Made by a program: the position numbers and the translations under genes. Below are positions 1 to 7,699 of a DNA stretch of 14,330 nt, piece by piece. The stretch comes from Chloroflexota bacterium. Lineage in GTDB: Bacteria; Chloroflexota; Dehalococcoidia; Lucifugimonadales; UBA3495. The stretch lies in assembly GCA_022562335.1 (NCBI GenBank), contig JADFPM010000036.1:1-14330 (forward strand), written 5' to 3'. Every line of letters starts with the position of its first letter. Within the stretch, counting starts at the first letter, position 1. A model generated the notes under the pieces. That model did not search any database and had not been told where the DNA came from. It worked only from the letters and a program-made list of their open reading frames with translations.

Positions 1-1077
1 GTCCACGCCTTCCTGGCCGGGTATCACGGGCTGGCCCGGGAGGCGCTGGAGCCACACCTGTATCAACTTGCAGACGTGGACGCCGCCCGGCACCTGTTCA
101 AGGTGGCAGGCGGGCTGGGATCCATGGTCATGGGAGACCGGCAAATCCTGGGGCAGGTGAGGAACGCCCTGACCACCGCCACCAGGAAGGGCCCATCAGC
201 CCTGCCACCGGTGCTAACCCGGCTGTTTCACGGTGCCCTGACAGCCGGCCGGCGGATTCAGGAAGAGACGGCGCTGGGACGGAGCGGCGACACGGTGGGA
301 CACACCGCCGTGAGGCTGGCCCAGCGGACCCTGGGCAGCCTGAAGGACCAACACGCATTGGTCATCGGCGCGGGAGCAGTGGCGGCCAACGCTGCCAAGA
401 GCCTGGCTGCCGCCGGTGTCCGGGATTTGGTGATCGCCAATCGAACGCCGGCCCGGGGCCGGGCGCTGGCACGCTTACTGGGCGGGAGGGCCATTGGCCT
501 CGACCGCCTGCCGCAGGCCTTGGCGGACGCCAGCCTGGTGATCTCCGCCACCGGCTCGCCCGGGCTAATCATAACCAAGGATATGCTGGCGGCAGTGCTC
601 AAGGGGCTTAACAGAAGGCCGGGTTGCAACCTGTTGCTTATTGACCTGGCGGTACCCCGGGATATAGACCCCGCAGCCGCAGCCCTGGACGGTGTGCTCT
701 TGCTGGACATCGACCAGCTTCCCGGAGCGGCCCATGTCGGGGCATACGGAAGGGAAAGGGCCGCCAGTCAGGCTGGGAAAATCGTTGAGGAGGAGTTGAT
801 CCGGTTCGCCGGCTGGCTCGGCTCCTTGAAGGTTGCTCCCCGGATCAAAGAGATCGGGCAACGGGCGGAGGCCATCCGCCGCCAGGAACTGGAACGGTCG
901 CTAAAAAAGATGCCCGGCCTCGCACCCCAGCAGCAGCAGCAGGTAGATGCGCTGACCCGGTCCCTGGTCAAAAAGCTCCTCCACGACTCGATCGTGGACC
1001 TGAAGACGAGTTCGGCGGAGGAACGAACCCAAACGGCAGCAGAGGCCCGAGCCTGGGAGGCCAGGGCAGCCGCCTGA
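1..1077 (+). CDS. hemA: Glutamyl-tRNA reductase, 3' part (5' end outside window)
   Basis: The reading frame is open from base 1, so the gene begins upstream; 358 codons are visible. Glutamyl-tRNA reductase makes glutamate-1-semialdehyde from Glu-tRNA with NADPH, the first step of the C5 route to heme and other tetrapyrroles, in the cytoplasm. Visible parts, in order: the end of the catalytic domain with the family motif GDRQILGQVR (usually GEPQILGQV) near fragment residue 47; a Rossmann NADPH domain with the glycine-rich VIGAGAVAANAA near fragment residue 120 followed by VIANRTPARG; and the C-terminal helical dimerisation domain. The catalytic cysteine motif lies upstream of the window. The stop at 1075-1077 is 53 bases before cheW, so read-through into the chemotaxis genes is possible, but there is no functional link. 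The family call is secure. Confidence 0.95.
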   Translation, partial: VHAFLAGYHGLAREALEPHLYQLADVDAARHLFKVAGGLGSMVMGDRQILGQVRNALTTATRKGPSALPPVLTRLFHGALTAGRRIQEETALGRSGDTVGHTAVRLAQRTLGSLKDQHALVIGAGAVAANAAKSLAAAGVRDLVIANRTPARGRALARLLGGRAIGLDRLPQALADASLVISATGSPGLIITKDMLAAVLKGLNRRPGCNLLLIDLAVPRDIDPAAAALDGVLLLDIDQLPGAAHVGAYGRERAASQAGKIVEEELIRFAGWLGSLKVAPRIKEIGQRAEAIRRQELERSLKKMPGLAPQQQQQVDALTRSLVKKLLHDSIVDLKTSSAEERTQTAAEARAWEARAAA

Positions 1078-1130
1078 GGAAGCCGGTCCCACCGCATAAA
1101 AGATTCCCATCCCCAATGAGGTAAGAGGCA

Positions 1131-1592
1131 ATGACACTGGAAACCTTGGAAGCAGAAAAGCAATTGGTGGTCTTCGACCTGGCCGATGAGGCCTATGGCG
1201 TAGATATAAGCTCTGTGCGGGAGATCATCCGCATGCAGGAAATAACCCGAGTGCCCAGAGCCCCGGACTACGTAGAAGGGGTGATAAATCTACGCGGCCG
1301 GGTGATCCCGGTGGTGGACCTGCGTAAGCGGTTTGGGTTCCCCGAAGCTGACGCCACTAAAGACACCCGCATAGTCGTGGTGGACATCGGCGGGCAGGAC
1401 ATCGGCGTGGTCGTCGACGCCGTGACCGAGGTCTTGAGAATAGGCGCGGATGCCGTCGAACCGCCTTCATCGGTGATCACCACCGCTGATTCCGAATATC
1501 TGCTGGGCATTGCCAAACTGGAAACAAGGCTGATCATCCTGTTGGACCTGCAGCAAGCCTTGTCGTCCATGGATCGGACCGACCTCTCTTAG
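1131..1592 (+). CDS. cheW: Chemotaxis coupling protein CheW
   Basis: A 153-residue protein consisting of one CheW (SH3-like) domain, the usual length. CheW links chemoreceptors to the CheA kinase in the signalling array under the inner membrane. Family features: VVFDLADEAYGVDISSVREI at the N-terminus, then RVPRAPDYVEGVINLRGRVI, the conserved region around receptor- and CheA-binding surfaces, then VVVDAVTEVLRI and a C-terminal LLGIAKLETRLIILLDL strand pair. The ATG at 1131 follows a purine-rich GAGGTAAGAGG, which supports this start. It is the first gene of the chemotaxis run. A 71-base GC-rich gap separates it from cheA, and no terminator is visible there. No chemoreceptor (MCP) gene lies in the window, so its receptors are encoded elsewhere. 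Confidence 0.95.
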   Translation: MTLETLEAEKQLVVFDLADEAYGVDISSVREIIRMQEITRVPRAPDYVEGVINLRGRVIPVVDLRKRFGFPEADATKDTRIVVVDIGGQDIGVVVDAVTEVLRIGADAVEPPSSVITTADSEYLLGIAKLETRLIILLDLQQALSSMDRTDLS

Positions 1593-1663
1593 CCATAGCG
1601 CCGGGGGCGGGGCGGCCGGCCGTCACCACAGCAGACAAAATTCGGGAGCGGGCAGGGTGATCA

Positions 1664-3748
1664 GTGGACTTAGCTTCAGACATAACACCAGAGGATATAG
1701 AGGTCTTCCTACAGGAAGCGGAGGAGCAACTCCAGCTCATGGACGAGGAAATCGTCCAGTTGGAAAGGGAAGAAGACCCCTCTAGCCTATTACAAAATAT
1801 ATTCCGGGCGGCCCATACGTTGAAGGGATCGTCGGCGATGTTGGGCTATGACGCCATGACCCATCTGGGCCACGCCATGGAAAACCTTCTCGACCATCTG
1901 AGGGACGGTTCGGTGGAGGTCAGCACGGGCGTGATCGACGCTCTGCTCGGCAGCCTAGACGTTCTCAAGGTCATGAAAGAAGACCTGGCCAACGGAAGCG
2001 ACAGCAACATTGACACGATAGCTGTGGTCGCCGCGCTGGAGCGGGCCGCGGGTGACGCCACCAGCCACGCCCAGGGGCATACGGCCCCTAAAGCAGAAGT
2101 GAATTTCAGCCTGGACGACGAACAATCATCCAGGATGGAAGCGGCGTTGAACGGCGGTCAACACGCCCAAGAGGTGAAGATCGTCATCAGCCGGGACAGC
2201 TCATGGGCCAGCGTTCGTTGCTTCCAGGTTTTGCACGAGTTATCTCTGATGGGCGAGGTCATTTGCTCCGTGCCTTCCCAGGAAGAAGTAGAAAGCGGGC
2301 AGGTCGGCTACGAGATGCGGGTGTTGGTCACCAGCGAGCAGAGCGAAGGCGCCTTGAAACAGGCATTGCAAGAACTCAGCGATCTGACTGAGATCGAGAT
2401 CGGCCCTTATTCGGCGGAGGACCAGGGATCCGTGCCGGCCAAAGCAGCTCCATCCGGAGCCGACCCAGTCCGGGAAAAGAGCCAACAGTCCTACACCGTC
2501 AGGGTCGACGTAGAGCGGTTGGACGCCTTGATGAACAACATAGGAGAGCTATCTATCGACCGTAACCGGATTTTGCAGATCGGCAGGCAATTGGTTGCCC
2601 GCTATAAAGACGACGAACTGGTGCGGTCTCTGGGTGAAACATCGGCCCACGTGGTCAAGGTGGTGGACGACCTGCAACAGGGAATCATGGAGGTCCGAAT
2701 GCTGCCCATAGGGACAGTGTTCAACGGGTTCCCAAGAATGGTCCGCGACCTGGCCCAAAAATTCAACAAGAACATCGACTTCGTCATGGACGGCCAGGAA
2801 ACGGAAATAGACCGCACGGTGATAGAGCGCATCCGCGATCCTCTGGTCCACCTGTTGAGAAACGCGGTGGACCACGGCATAGAAAGTCAGGAGGTCCGGA
2901 AGTCGGCGGGTAAGCCGGCCGATGGAACCATACGCCTGTCGGCCTTCCAAGAGCAAGGCAACATCGTGGTCACCGTAGAAGACGACGGAGGCGGGATCGA
3001 CCCAAACAGGATGCGCAAGATGGCGCTGGAGAAGGGGATCCTATCTGCCGAGGCGATCGCCCGGCTCACCGATGCCGAAGCCGTGGACCTGGTCTTCCTC
3101 CCCGGCGCATCCACGGCCAAGGAGACTACAGAGGTCTCCGGGCGCGGCGTGGGAATGGACGTGGTCAAGGCCAACATCGAGGCGATCAACGGGATTGTCA
3201 CCGCGGAAACCAAATTGGGGAAAGGGACCAAGTTCACGCTGAAATTGCCGCTGACCTTGGCTACCCTAAACACCCTCTTGGTATCGCTGGATAACACCGT
3301 GTACGCCGTTCCGATGATTTACGTCCTGGAAGCGCTGAAACTTGAGGAAGACGACATCGTTACTCTGGAAGGGGTGGAAGTCACCAGGCTGAGGGGGAAT
3401 GTGGTCCCCCTGATCCGGGGAGGCACGGTGTGCCGCAAAGGGGGTGTGGGAGCCATCACTGGCACCTATGCCTATGCAGTGGTGGTCAAAATCGGGGACT
3501 GGATGGCCGGCCTGGTGGTTGATTCCCTAATCGAACTTCAGGAGATCATGGTCAAATCCATGGCCAAATCCATGGGCGAGATAAAGGGAATAGCGGGTGT
3601 GAGCGTCCTGGGAGACGGCCAGGTGGTGTTGATTCTGGACGTTCCCACTTTGATCCAATATTCCCTGAAAGCCGTAGACGAACAACGCAACAGATTAGCC
3701 GCCGAAGGGGCCCGCGACAACGAAAAAGTGTTGGTGGAGGCTACCTAG
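1664..3748 (+). CDS. cheA: Chemotaxis histidine kinase CheA
   Basis: A 694-residue soluble histidine kinase with the full CheA architecture. P1 (about 1-110) has the phospho-acceptor His51 in AAHTLKGSS. Residues about 170-250 resemble the P2 response-regulator-binding domain of the Thermotoga type. P3 dimerisation starts near 276 (YTVRVDVERLDALMNNIGEL). P4 ATPase has the N box DPLVHLLRNAVDHG (392-405), the G1 box EDDGGGI near 440 and the G2 box GRGVGMDVV near 493. P5, a CheW-like domain, runs from about 530 to 680. The start is GTG at 1664 after GGCAGGGTGATCA. Substrates in the same operon would be CheY, the receiver of CheB and the receiver fused to ArlH. All catalytic motifs look intact, so an active kinase is expected. 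Confidence 0.96.
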   Translation: MDLASDITPEDIEVFLQEAEEQLQLMDEEIVQLEREEDPSSLLQNIFRAAHTLKGSSAMLGYDAMTHLGHAMENLLDHLRDGSVEVSTGVIDALLGSLDVLKVMKEDLANGSDSNIDTIAVVAALERAAGDATSHAQGHTAPKAEVNFSLDDEQSSRMEAALNGGQHAQEVKIVISRDSSWASVRCFQVLHELSLMGEVICSVPSQEEVESGQVGYEMRVLVTSEQSEGALKQALQELSDLTEIEIGPYSAEDQGSVPAKAAPSGADPVREKSQQSYTVRVDVERLDALMNNIGELSIDRNRILQIGRQLVARYKDDELVRSLGETSAHVVKVVDDLQQGIMEVRMLPIGTVFNGFPRMVRDLAQKFNKNIDFVMDGQETEIDRTVIERIRDPLVHLLRNAVDHGIESQEVRKSAGKPADGTIRLSAFQEQGNIVVTVEDDGGGIDPNRMRKMALEKGILSAEAIARLTDAEAVDLVFLPGASTAKETTEVSGRGVGMDVVKANIEAINGIVTAETKLGKGTKFTLKLPLTLATLNTLLVSLDNTVYAVPMIYVLEALKLEEDDIVTLEGVEVTRLRGNVVPLIRGGTVCRKGGVGAITGTYAYAVVVKIGDWMAGLVVDSLIELQEIMVKSMAKSMGEIKGIAGVSVLGDGQVVLILDVPTLIQYSLKAVDEQRNRLAAEGARDNEKVLVEAT

Positions 3749-3765
3749 GCCGGACTGGAGGATAG

Positions 3766-4380
3766 ATGGCAGAACAACAAGTGTTGCTGGACGAACAATT
3801 GATCGCATGCGGTGGATTGGTGAGCCTGGGAAGCGTCAACGCCATCACCGGTTTATCACAGATGCTTGGGCAGGATATCCAAGTCCATTCTTTGAATCCC
3901 CGCCGAGTGCCGGTGCAAGACCTGGCGGAAATAGTGGGCGGCCGGGAAACCATCAACGTGGGAGTTTACCTAGCGGTCTCCGGTTCAGGGACCGGCCATA
4001 TGTTTTTGATGTTTCCGCCTAAAACCGCGATGGAACTCATCGATATGTTGATGGGCGAGCCTCCGGGGACGACCCAACAGTTGGACGAGATGGAAGAATC
4101 GGTCATGGGGGAAATGGGAAACATCATGGGTTCGTTTTTCCTAAACGCCCTGGCCGATGCCGCCGGGTTGCATCTGACGCCATCGCCTCCGGCGGTGATG
4201 ATGGACATGGCGGGATCGATCTTGGACGTAGCCCTGGCTAATGTCCTGGAAGGCTCCAATGACGCTTTGGTCATCGAGACCAAGTTTGGCACCGCGGACC
4301 GGTTGATAGACGGGACCCTGTTGGTGATGCCCAGTCCTGAACTGCTCAACCTGCTACTCGAACACCTGAGGACCGAATGA
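3766..4380 (+). CDS. cheC: CheY-P phosphatase CheC
   Basis: A 204-residue CheC/FliY/CheX-family protein matching CheC in length and in its two-fold repeat. CheC dephosphorylates CheY-P and forms a complex with CheD. The family active site is (D/S)xxxExxN followed 22 residues later by Pro. The second half has it intact: S112, E116, N119 and P142 with exactly that spacing. The first half is recognisable (LGSVNAITGLSQMLG, near 25-39), but the Glu is replaced by Gly and the first Asn by Ser, so only one site should be catalytic. The ATG at 3766 has a GGAGGATAG leader. The stop overlaps the cheD start as ATGA (4377-4380), the classic sign of translational coupling to its partner CheD. Confidence 0.93.
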   Translation: MAEQQVLLDEQLIACGGLVSLGSVNAITGLSQMLGQDIQVHSLNPRRVPVQDLAEIVGGRETINVGVYLAVSGSGTGHMFLMFPPKTAMELIDMLMGEPPGTTQQLDEMEESVMGEMGNIMGSFFLNALADAAGLHLTPSPPAVMMDMAGSILDVALANVLEGSNDALVIETKFGTADRLIDGTLLVMPSPELLNLLLEHLRTE

Positions 4381-4883
4381 ACACAGTCACCGCAACGGAA
4401 GAACAAGTCGTGGTCGTGGGACTGGGTGAGGTGACGGTGGCCCATAAGGGAGTTCGGACCTTGGCGTGTCTGGGGTTAGGGTCATGTGTAGGCCTTGCGG
4501 CGTACGACCCGGTGGCAAGGGTCGGAGGAATGGCCCACATCGTGCTGCCCAACAGCCACGGCAAAGCAGGGGAAGGCAGCTCCAAATACGCCGATGTGGC
4601 AGTGCCTTTATTGATTGAGAAGATGAAGCATATGGGCGCCATATTATCCAGGATCCGGGTAAAGATAGCCGGCGGCGCCCAAATGTCGCCCGCGCGGGGA
4701 CTGGGAGATGTATTCAAGATAGGCGAAGACAACGTGGAAGCGGTGGCCGCCGTTTTGGCTGCCCAAGGGGTTTCGATCACCGCTTCAAGCATAGGTGGCA
4801 ACCGGGGACGCACTTTTCGTTTGTGTATCACCACCGGCGCAGCGACGGTAAGCAGCGCCGGCCAAGAAGATATAGAGCTCTAG
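4377..4883 (+). CDS. cheD: Chemoreceptor glutamine deamidase CheD
   Basis: A 168-residue CheD. CheD deamidates specific glutamines on chemoreceptors and is held or released by CheC, tuning adaptation. The nucleophile is Cys37 in LGLGSCVGLAAYD and the catalytic His is His54 in MAHIVLPNS. Their 17-residue spacing equals that of C27/H44 in Thermotoga CheD as I recall that sequence. The C-terminal KIAGGAQM and GGNRGRTF motifs are also present. At the position of the third catalytic residue (Thr21 of Thermotoga) this protein has Cys31. It starts inside the cheC stop codon, so the two proteins are probably made in coupled amounts. Confidence 0.94.
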   Translation: MNTVTATEEQVVVVGLGEVTVAHKGVRTLACLGLGSCVGLAAYDPVARVGGMAHIVLPNSHGKAGEGSSKYADVAVPLLIEKMKHMGAILSRIRVKIAGGAQMSPARGLGDVFKIGEDNVEAVAAVLAAQGVSITASSIGGNRGRTFRLCITTGAATVSSAGQEDIEL

Positions 4884-4887
4884 GAGG
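4882..4887 (+). promoter_or_regulatory. Shine-Dalgarno of cheY (decides the start)
   Basis: AGGAGG lies 7 bases before the ATG at 4895 and overlaps the cheD stop codon (TAG 4881-4883). It shows that the true cheY start is 4895. An in-frame ATG at 4823, inside cheD, would add 24 basic, non-conserved residues. Confidence 0.85.
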
Positions 4888-4894
4888 AATTGGT

Positions 4895-5251
4895 ATGGCA
4901 AAAATAATGGTCGTGGATGACGCCGCTTTTATGCGGATGCGGTGCAAGAAGCTACTTATCCAGCTCGGACATGAGGTCACGGAAGCGGCCACCGGCTCTC
5001 AGGCCGTTGAAGCGTATAAGAATAACCGGCCGGACATGGTGCTGTTGGACATCACCATGCCCGACATGGACGGGATAACCGCGCTGAAAGAGATTCGGGA
5101 ATTCGACCCCGACGCCAGGATCGCCATGGTTACCGCCATGGGGCAACAGTCGATGGTGATGGAGGCCCTCAAAGCGGGAGCCCGGGATTTTGTGATCAAA
5201 CCCTTTGATCAGGACCGGGTTTTGGCAGCCATCAACAAAATAATGGCGTAA
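4895..5251 (+). CDS. cheY: Chemotaxis response regulator CheY
   Basis: A 118-residue single receiver domain, the standard CheY size. The phospho-acceptor is Asp52 in VLLDITMPDMDG, the acidic pair is Asp8/Asp9, the switch Thr is Thr80 and the conserved Lys is Lys102 in FVIKPF. All catalytic residues are intact. The start at 4895 is chosen because MAKIMVVDD begins the domain and a perfect Shine-Dalgarno sits just upstream. CheY-P made by CheA is the diffusible output. CheC and CheX in this operon are its likely phosphatases. No flagellar FliM is nearby, and the only CheY-docking peptide in the window is in the zinc-ribbon protein at 9678. The sequence resembles CheY of Bacillus/Thermotoga/archaeal type. 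Confidence 0.93.
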   Translation: MAKIMVVDDAAFMRMRCKKLLIQLGHEVTEAATGSQAVEAYKNNRPDMVLLDITMPDMDGITALKEIREFDPDARIAMVTAMGQQSMVMEALKAGARDFVIKPFDQDRVLAAINKIMA

Positions 5252-5282
5252 GGCTGAAAGCACCCGTAAGGCTGAAAGAACC
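5247..5282 (+). repeat. 18-bp tandem duplication at the cheY stop
   Basis: Two adjacent 18-base units, CGTAAGGCTGAAAGCACC (5247-5264) and CGTAAGGCTGAAAGAACC (5265-5282), differ at one base. The first unit contains the cheY stop codon TAA (5249-5251), so the second copy lies wholly in the spacer before the receiver-ArlH gene. Confidence 0.85.
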
Positions 5283-5376
5283 GGGGAAGGTGCGGTGGAA
5301 ACCAAATCGAACGAGCCGTCAGAGCTCCGCAATCCTTGATCCATCTAGGAACTGCGGCCAGGTGTTCAGGGGACAA

Positions 5377-5382
5377 AAAGGG
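5377..5382 (+). promoter_or_regulatory. Shine-Dalgarno of the receiver-ArlH gene
   Basis: AAAGGG lies 7 bases before the GTG at 5390 and supports that codon as the start. An in-frame TTG at 5336 would add 18 residues that are not part of a receiver domain. Confidence 0.6.
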
Positions 5383-5389
5383 TTCAATC

Positions 5390-6568
5390 GTGAAAATTCT
5401 CATCGCCGATGATGAATCAGAAGTCCGGAAAGTCATCAGGCTGATTTTAGGCGGTCAGGGCCACGACATCCTGGAAGCGGCAGATGGGGAACGGACCCTG
5501 GAAATCGCGGGCGCGGAGATGCCAGGGCTGATATTGCTGGACGTGATGATGCCGGGTAAAAGCGGCATCGACGTTCTGCAAGAACTTAAAGGCAACCGGG
5601 AAACCAAAAGCATCTCGGTGATCATGATAACCGCCCTCACCAGCGCCCAGGACGAAAATCGTGCCATGAAGGCCGGGGCCCTGGACTATATCACCAAGCC
5701 GTGGGCGCCCGGAGAATTGGAAGACCGCATCCGTATCTCCGTTCCAGAATTCGCCGAGGATAGCGGATCCAAAAAGGGCATCATCAAAGGCCCGGCGGCC
5801 GGCCAAACAGCGGTGAGCACGCCGCAGAGGGCCTCGGCCCTGCGGGCTCCCATCTCCACCGGCAGCGATGAGATCGACCGGGCTTTGTTGGGGGGGATAC
5901 CCCTTGGGTCGTTGACACTGATCGAAGGACCGTCGGGCGCGGGTAAAAGCGTCTTATGCGAGCACATCGCCTACGGGGCCATGCTGGCCGACCAGGGCGT
6001 GGTTTTCTACACCAGCGGCCTGGCGCCCGACGACCTGACCAGCCGCATGAAAACACTGGGATTGGACGTGAAGTCCTTTATCTCAGAGGGTCAGTTCACC
6101 ATTCAGCCGCTGGAAGATTTGCGCGGCGGCCCCGGGGACCCGGCGTCCCCATTGGACATACTAAAAAAACATATCGAAGGACTGCCTTGGGACATCAGCG
6201 TGGTCATCATAGATTCGTTGAGCAATCTGGTGGGTCAAGCGGGGTCTATGGCCACCCTGAATTTCCTGATCGAATGCAAGGCCTTATGCCGGATGGGCAA
6301 CGCGATCTTGATCACGCTGCACACGTCGGCCTTCGACCCCGAGATTCGCAACCGGTTGGACGCCCTGTTTGCAACCCATATGACGCTGGGCACCGAAGGG
6401 TTCACCCACGGCATTGAGATGAAGACCATGAACGTGATCGATATCGCCAAGGTAAAGGACACCAACCTGGCCCGGAAGACATCGATCTATTTCGAAGTAG
6501 ACACGGAGCTGGGCAGAAGCATGAACATGAGCATCAAAGTCCTGCCAATCCACAAGATAAAGGCCTAG
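5390..6568 (+). CDS. Receiver domain fused to ArlH/FlaH-type archaellum ATPase
   Basis: A 392-residue two-domain protein. Residues 1-112 are an intact receiver: Asp7/Asp8, phospho-acceptor Asp51 in LLDVMMPGKSG, Thr81 and Lys103 in YITKPW. After a linker of about 40 residues, residues 156-392 match ArlH/FlaH, the KaiC-like ATPase of the archaellum motor. Matching parts are STGSDEIDRALLGGIPLGSL, Walker A GPSGAGKS (180-187), LCEHIAYGAM, the MKTLGLDVKSFISEGQFTI block, Walker B VVIIDSLSN with Asp275, and the C-terminal IYFEVDTELGRSM. Where KaiC/ArlH proteins carry TTE or EE after the third strand, this one has TSG. ArlH binds the ArlI motor ATPase and contributes to assembly and switching in archaea. 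A receiver fused to it suggests direct phospho-control by CheA. A general KaiC-like signalling ATPase is the alternative. Confidence 0.85.
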   Translation: MKILIADDESEVRKVIRLILGGQGHDILEAADGERTLEIAGAEMPGLILLDVMMPGKSGIDVLQELKGNRETKSISVIMITALTSAQDENRAMKAGALDYITKPWAPGELEDRIRISVPEFAEDSGSKKGIIKGPAAGQTAVSTPQRASALRAPISTGSDEIDRALLGGIPLGSLTLIEGPSGAGKSVLCEHIAYGAMLADQGVVFYTSGLAPDDLTSRMKTLGLDVKSFISEGQFTIQPLEDLRGGPGDPASPLDILKKHIEGLPWDISVVIIDSLSNLVGQAGSMATLNFLIECKALCRMGNAILITLHTSAFDPEIRNRLDALFATHMTLGTEGFTHGIEMKTMNVIDIAKVKDTNLARKTSIYFEVDTELGRSMNMSIKVLPIHKIKA

Positions 6569-6621
6569 AGATTGAAAACGCCACCGGAAATGGTTTCCAA
6601 CCTCAAGGAATTCGGGGATAA

Positions 6622-7671
6622 ATGGTGAGCGACACCATAAAAGTACTGATAGTTGACGATTCGGCGTTCGCCAGGTCGGTCATCGCCAAAAAACTGGGAA
6701 CCGATCCCAGTATCGCCGTGGCCGGGTTCGCCCGGGACGGGGCGGATGCTTTGGAGAAGATAAGGGAATTAAAGCCCGATGTGGTGACCATGGACATCAC
6801 CATGCCCGAGATGGACGGGCTAACCGCGCTGGAACACATCATGACCGACGATCCCTTACCGGTGATCATGCTCAGCGCCCTGACCGGTCCCCAGACCCAC
6901 GCCACCATCACGGCTTTGGAACTGGGGGCGGTGGACTTCTTCCTTAAACCGTCGGTGGCCAACCCGGCGGGTGTAGACGCCAGCGCGCTGGACCTGATCC
7001 AAAAAATAAAAACGGCCGCCGCGGTGTCGGGCAAACGGCTGGTTGCCGGCAACAAGAAAAAAAGGCTGCGCCGCCGGGGGCCTCCCCTAACGGATGGAGC
7101 CATTCCAAACATGGTCAACGTCCTGGTCATCGGCGCATCCACCGGAGGCCCCAAGGCGCTGGCAGAGTTGATGCCCGACATTCCGCCCAACCTGCCCACG
7201 GGAATATTGATAGTCCAGCACATGCCGCCGGGATTCACCAGATCCCTGGCCCAGCGGTTGGACCAACTGAGTCAATTGCACGTCAAAGAAGCGGAACCGG
7301 GAGACGTGGTAAAACCCGGCCAGGCATTGTTGGCGCCGGGCGATTACCACATGGTCGTCAACCTGGACGGGATCATAGAACTGAACCGGGACCCGCCGGT
7401 TTGCGGGGTCCGCCCGTCGGTGGACGTGACCATTGAATCGGTGGTCCGGGCGTATGGCAGTTCATCCCTGGCGGCCGTCCTCACCGGAATGGGGTCCGAC
7501 GGCACCAAGGGGGCCGCCATGATCAAAGCCGTGAACGGCCAAGTGAAGGTGGAAGATGAATCTACCTGCGCCGTCTACGGAATGCCCAAAAGCATCGCCG
7601 ATGCCGGAAACGCGGATAAGTTGGTGCCGCTGCACCGTATGGCAAAAGAAATCGTGGACATGTGCCTATAA
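6622..7671 (+). CDS. cheB: Chemotaxis receptor methylesterase CheB
   Basis: A 349-residue CheB with the normal two-domain plan. The N-terminal receiver has phospho-acceptor Asp58 in VVTMDITMPEMDG. A basic, Lys/Arg-rich linker follows near 140-155. The C-terminal methylesterase domain has the catalytic triad Ser173 (GASTGG), His200 (VQHMPPGF) and Asp293 (GMGSDGTKGA). It removes methyl groups from (and can deamidate) chemoreceptor glutamates, and CheA-dependent phosphorylation of the receiver activates it. The start ATG at 6622 is followed at once by GTG, so a start one codon later is possible. The 53-base spacer after the ArlH fusion has no visible terminator, consistent with one operon. Confidence 0.95.
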   Translation: MVSDTIKVLIVDDSAFARSVIAKKLGTDPSIAVAGFARDGADALEKIRELKPDVVTMDITMPEMDGLTALEHIMTDDPLPVIMLSALTGPQTHATITALELGAVDFFLKPSVANPAGVDASALDLIQKIKTAAAVSGKRLVAGNKKKRLRRRGPPLTDGAIPNMVNVLVIGASTGGPKALAELMPDIPPNLPTGILIVQHMPPGFTRSLAQRLDQLSQLHVKEAEPGDVVKPGQALLAPGDYHMVVNLDGIIELNRDPPVCGVRPSVDVTIESVVRAYGSSSLAAVLTGMGSDGTKGAAMIKAVNGQVKVEDESTCAVYGMPKSIADAGNADKLVPLHRMAKEIVDMCL

Positions 7672-7699
7672 CCTGCCGAGTCTGGAATAAGGAGCGAAA

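Noticed and set aside
1613..1622. Palindrome CGGCCGGCCG in the cheW-cheA gap.
   Set aside because: Short and expected by chance in a GC-rich spacer; no T-run and no paired site.
3546..3575. 12-base internal repeat in cheA giving VKSMAKSMG.
   Set aside because: The segment aligns with the normal CheA P5 sequence at this place, so it is ordinary coding sequence.
4823..4894. Upstream in-frame extension of CheY by 24 residues.
   Set aside because: It lies within cheD, encodes basic non-conserved residues and lacks a ribosome site, while AGGAGG sits just before the ATG at 4895.
5294..5338. A 14-codon GTG-started frame between cheY and the receiver-ArlH gene.
   Set aside because: Too short, no family resemblance and no regulatory peptide features.
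5336..5389. TTG start adding 18 residues to the receiver-ArlH protein.
   Set aside because: The added residues are not part of a receiver domain, and GTG at 5390 has a correctly spaced AAAGGG.
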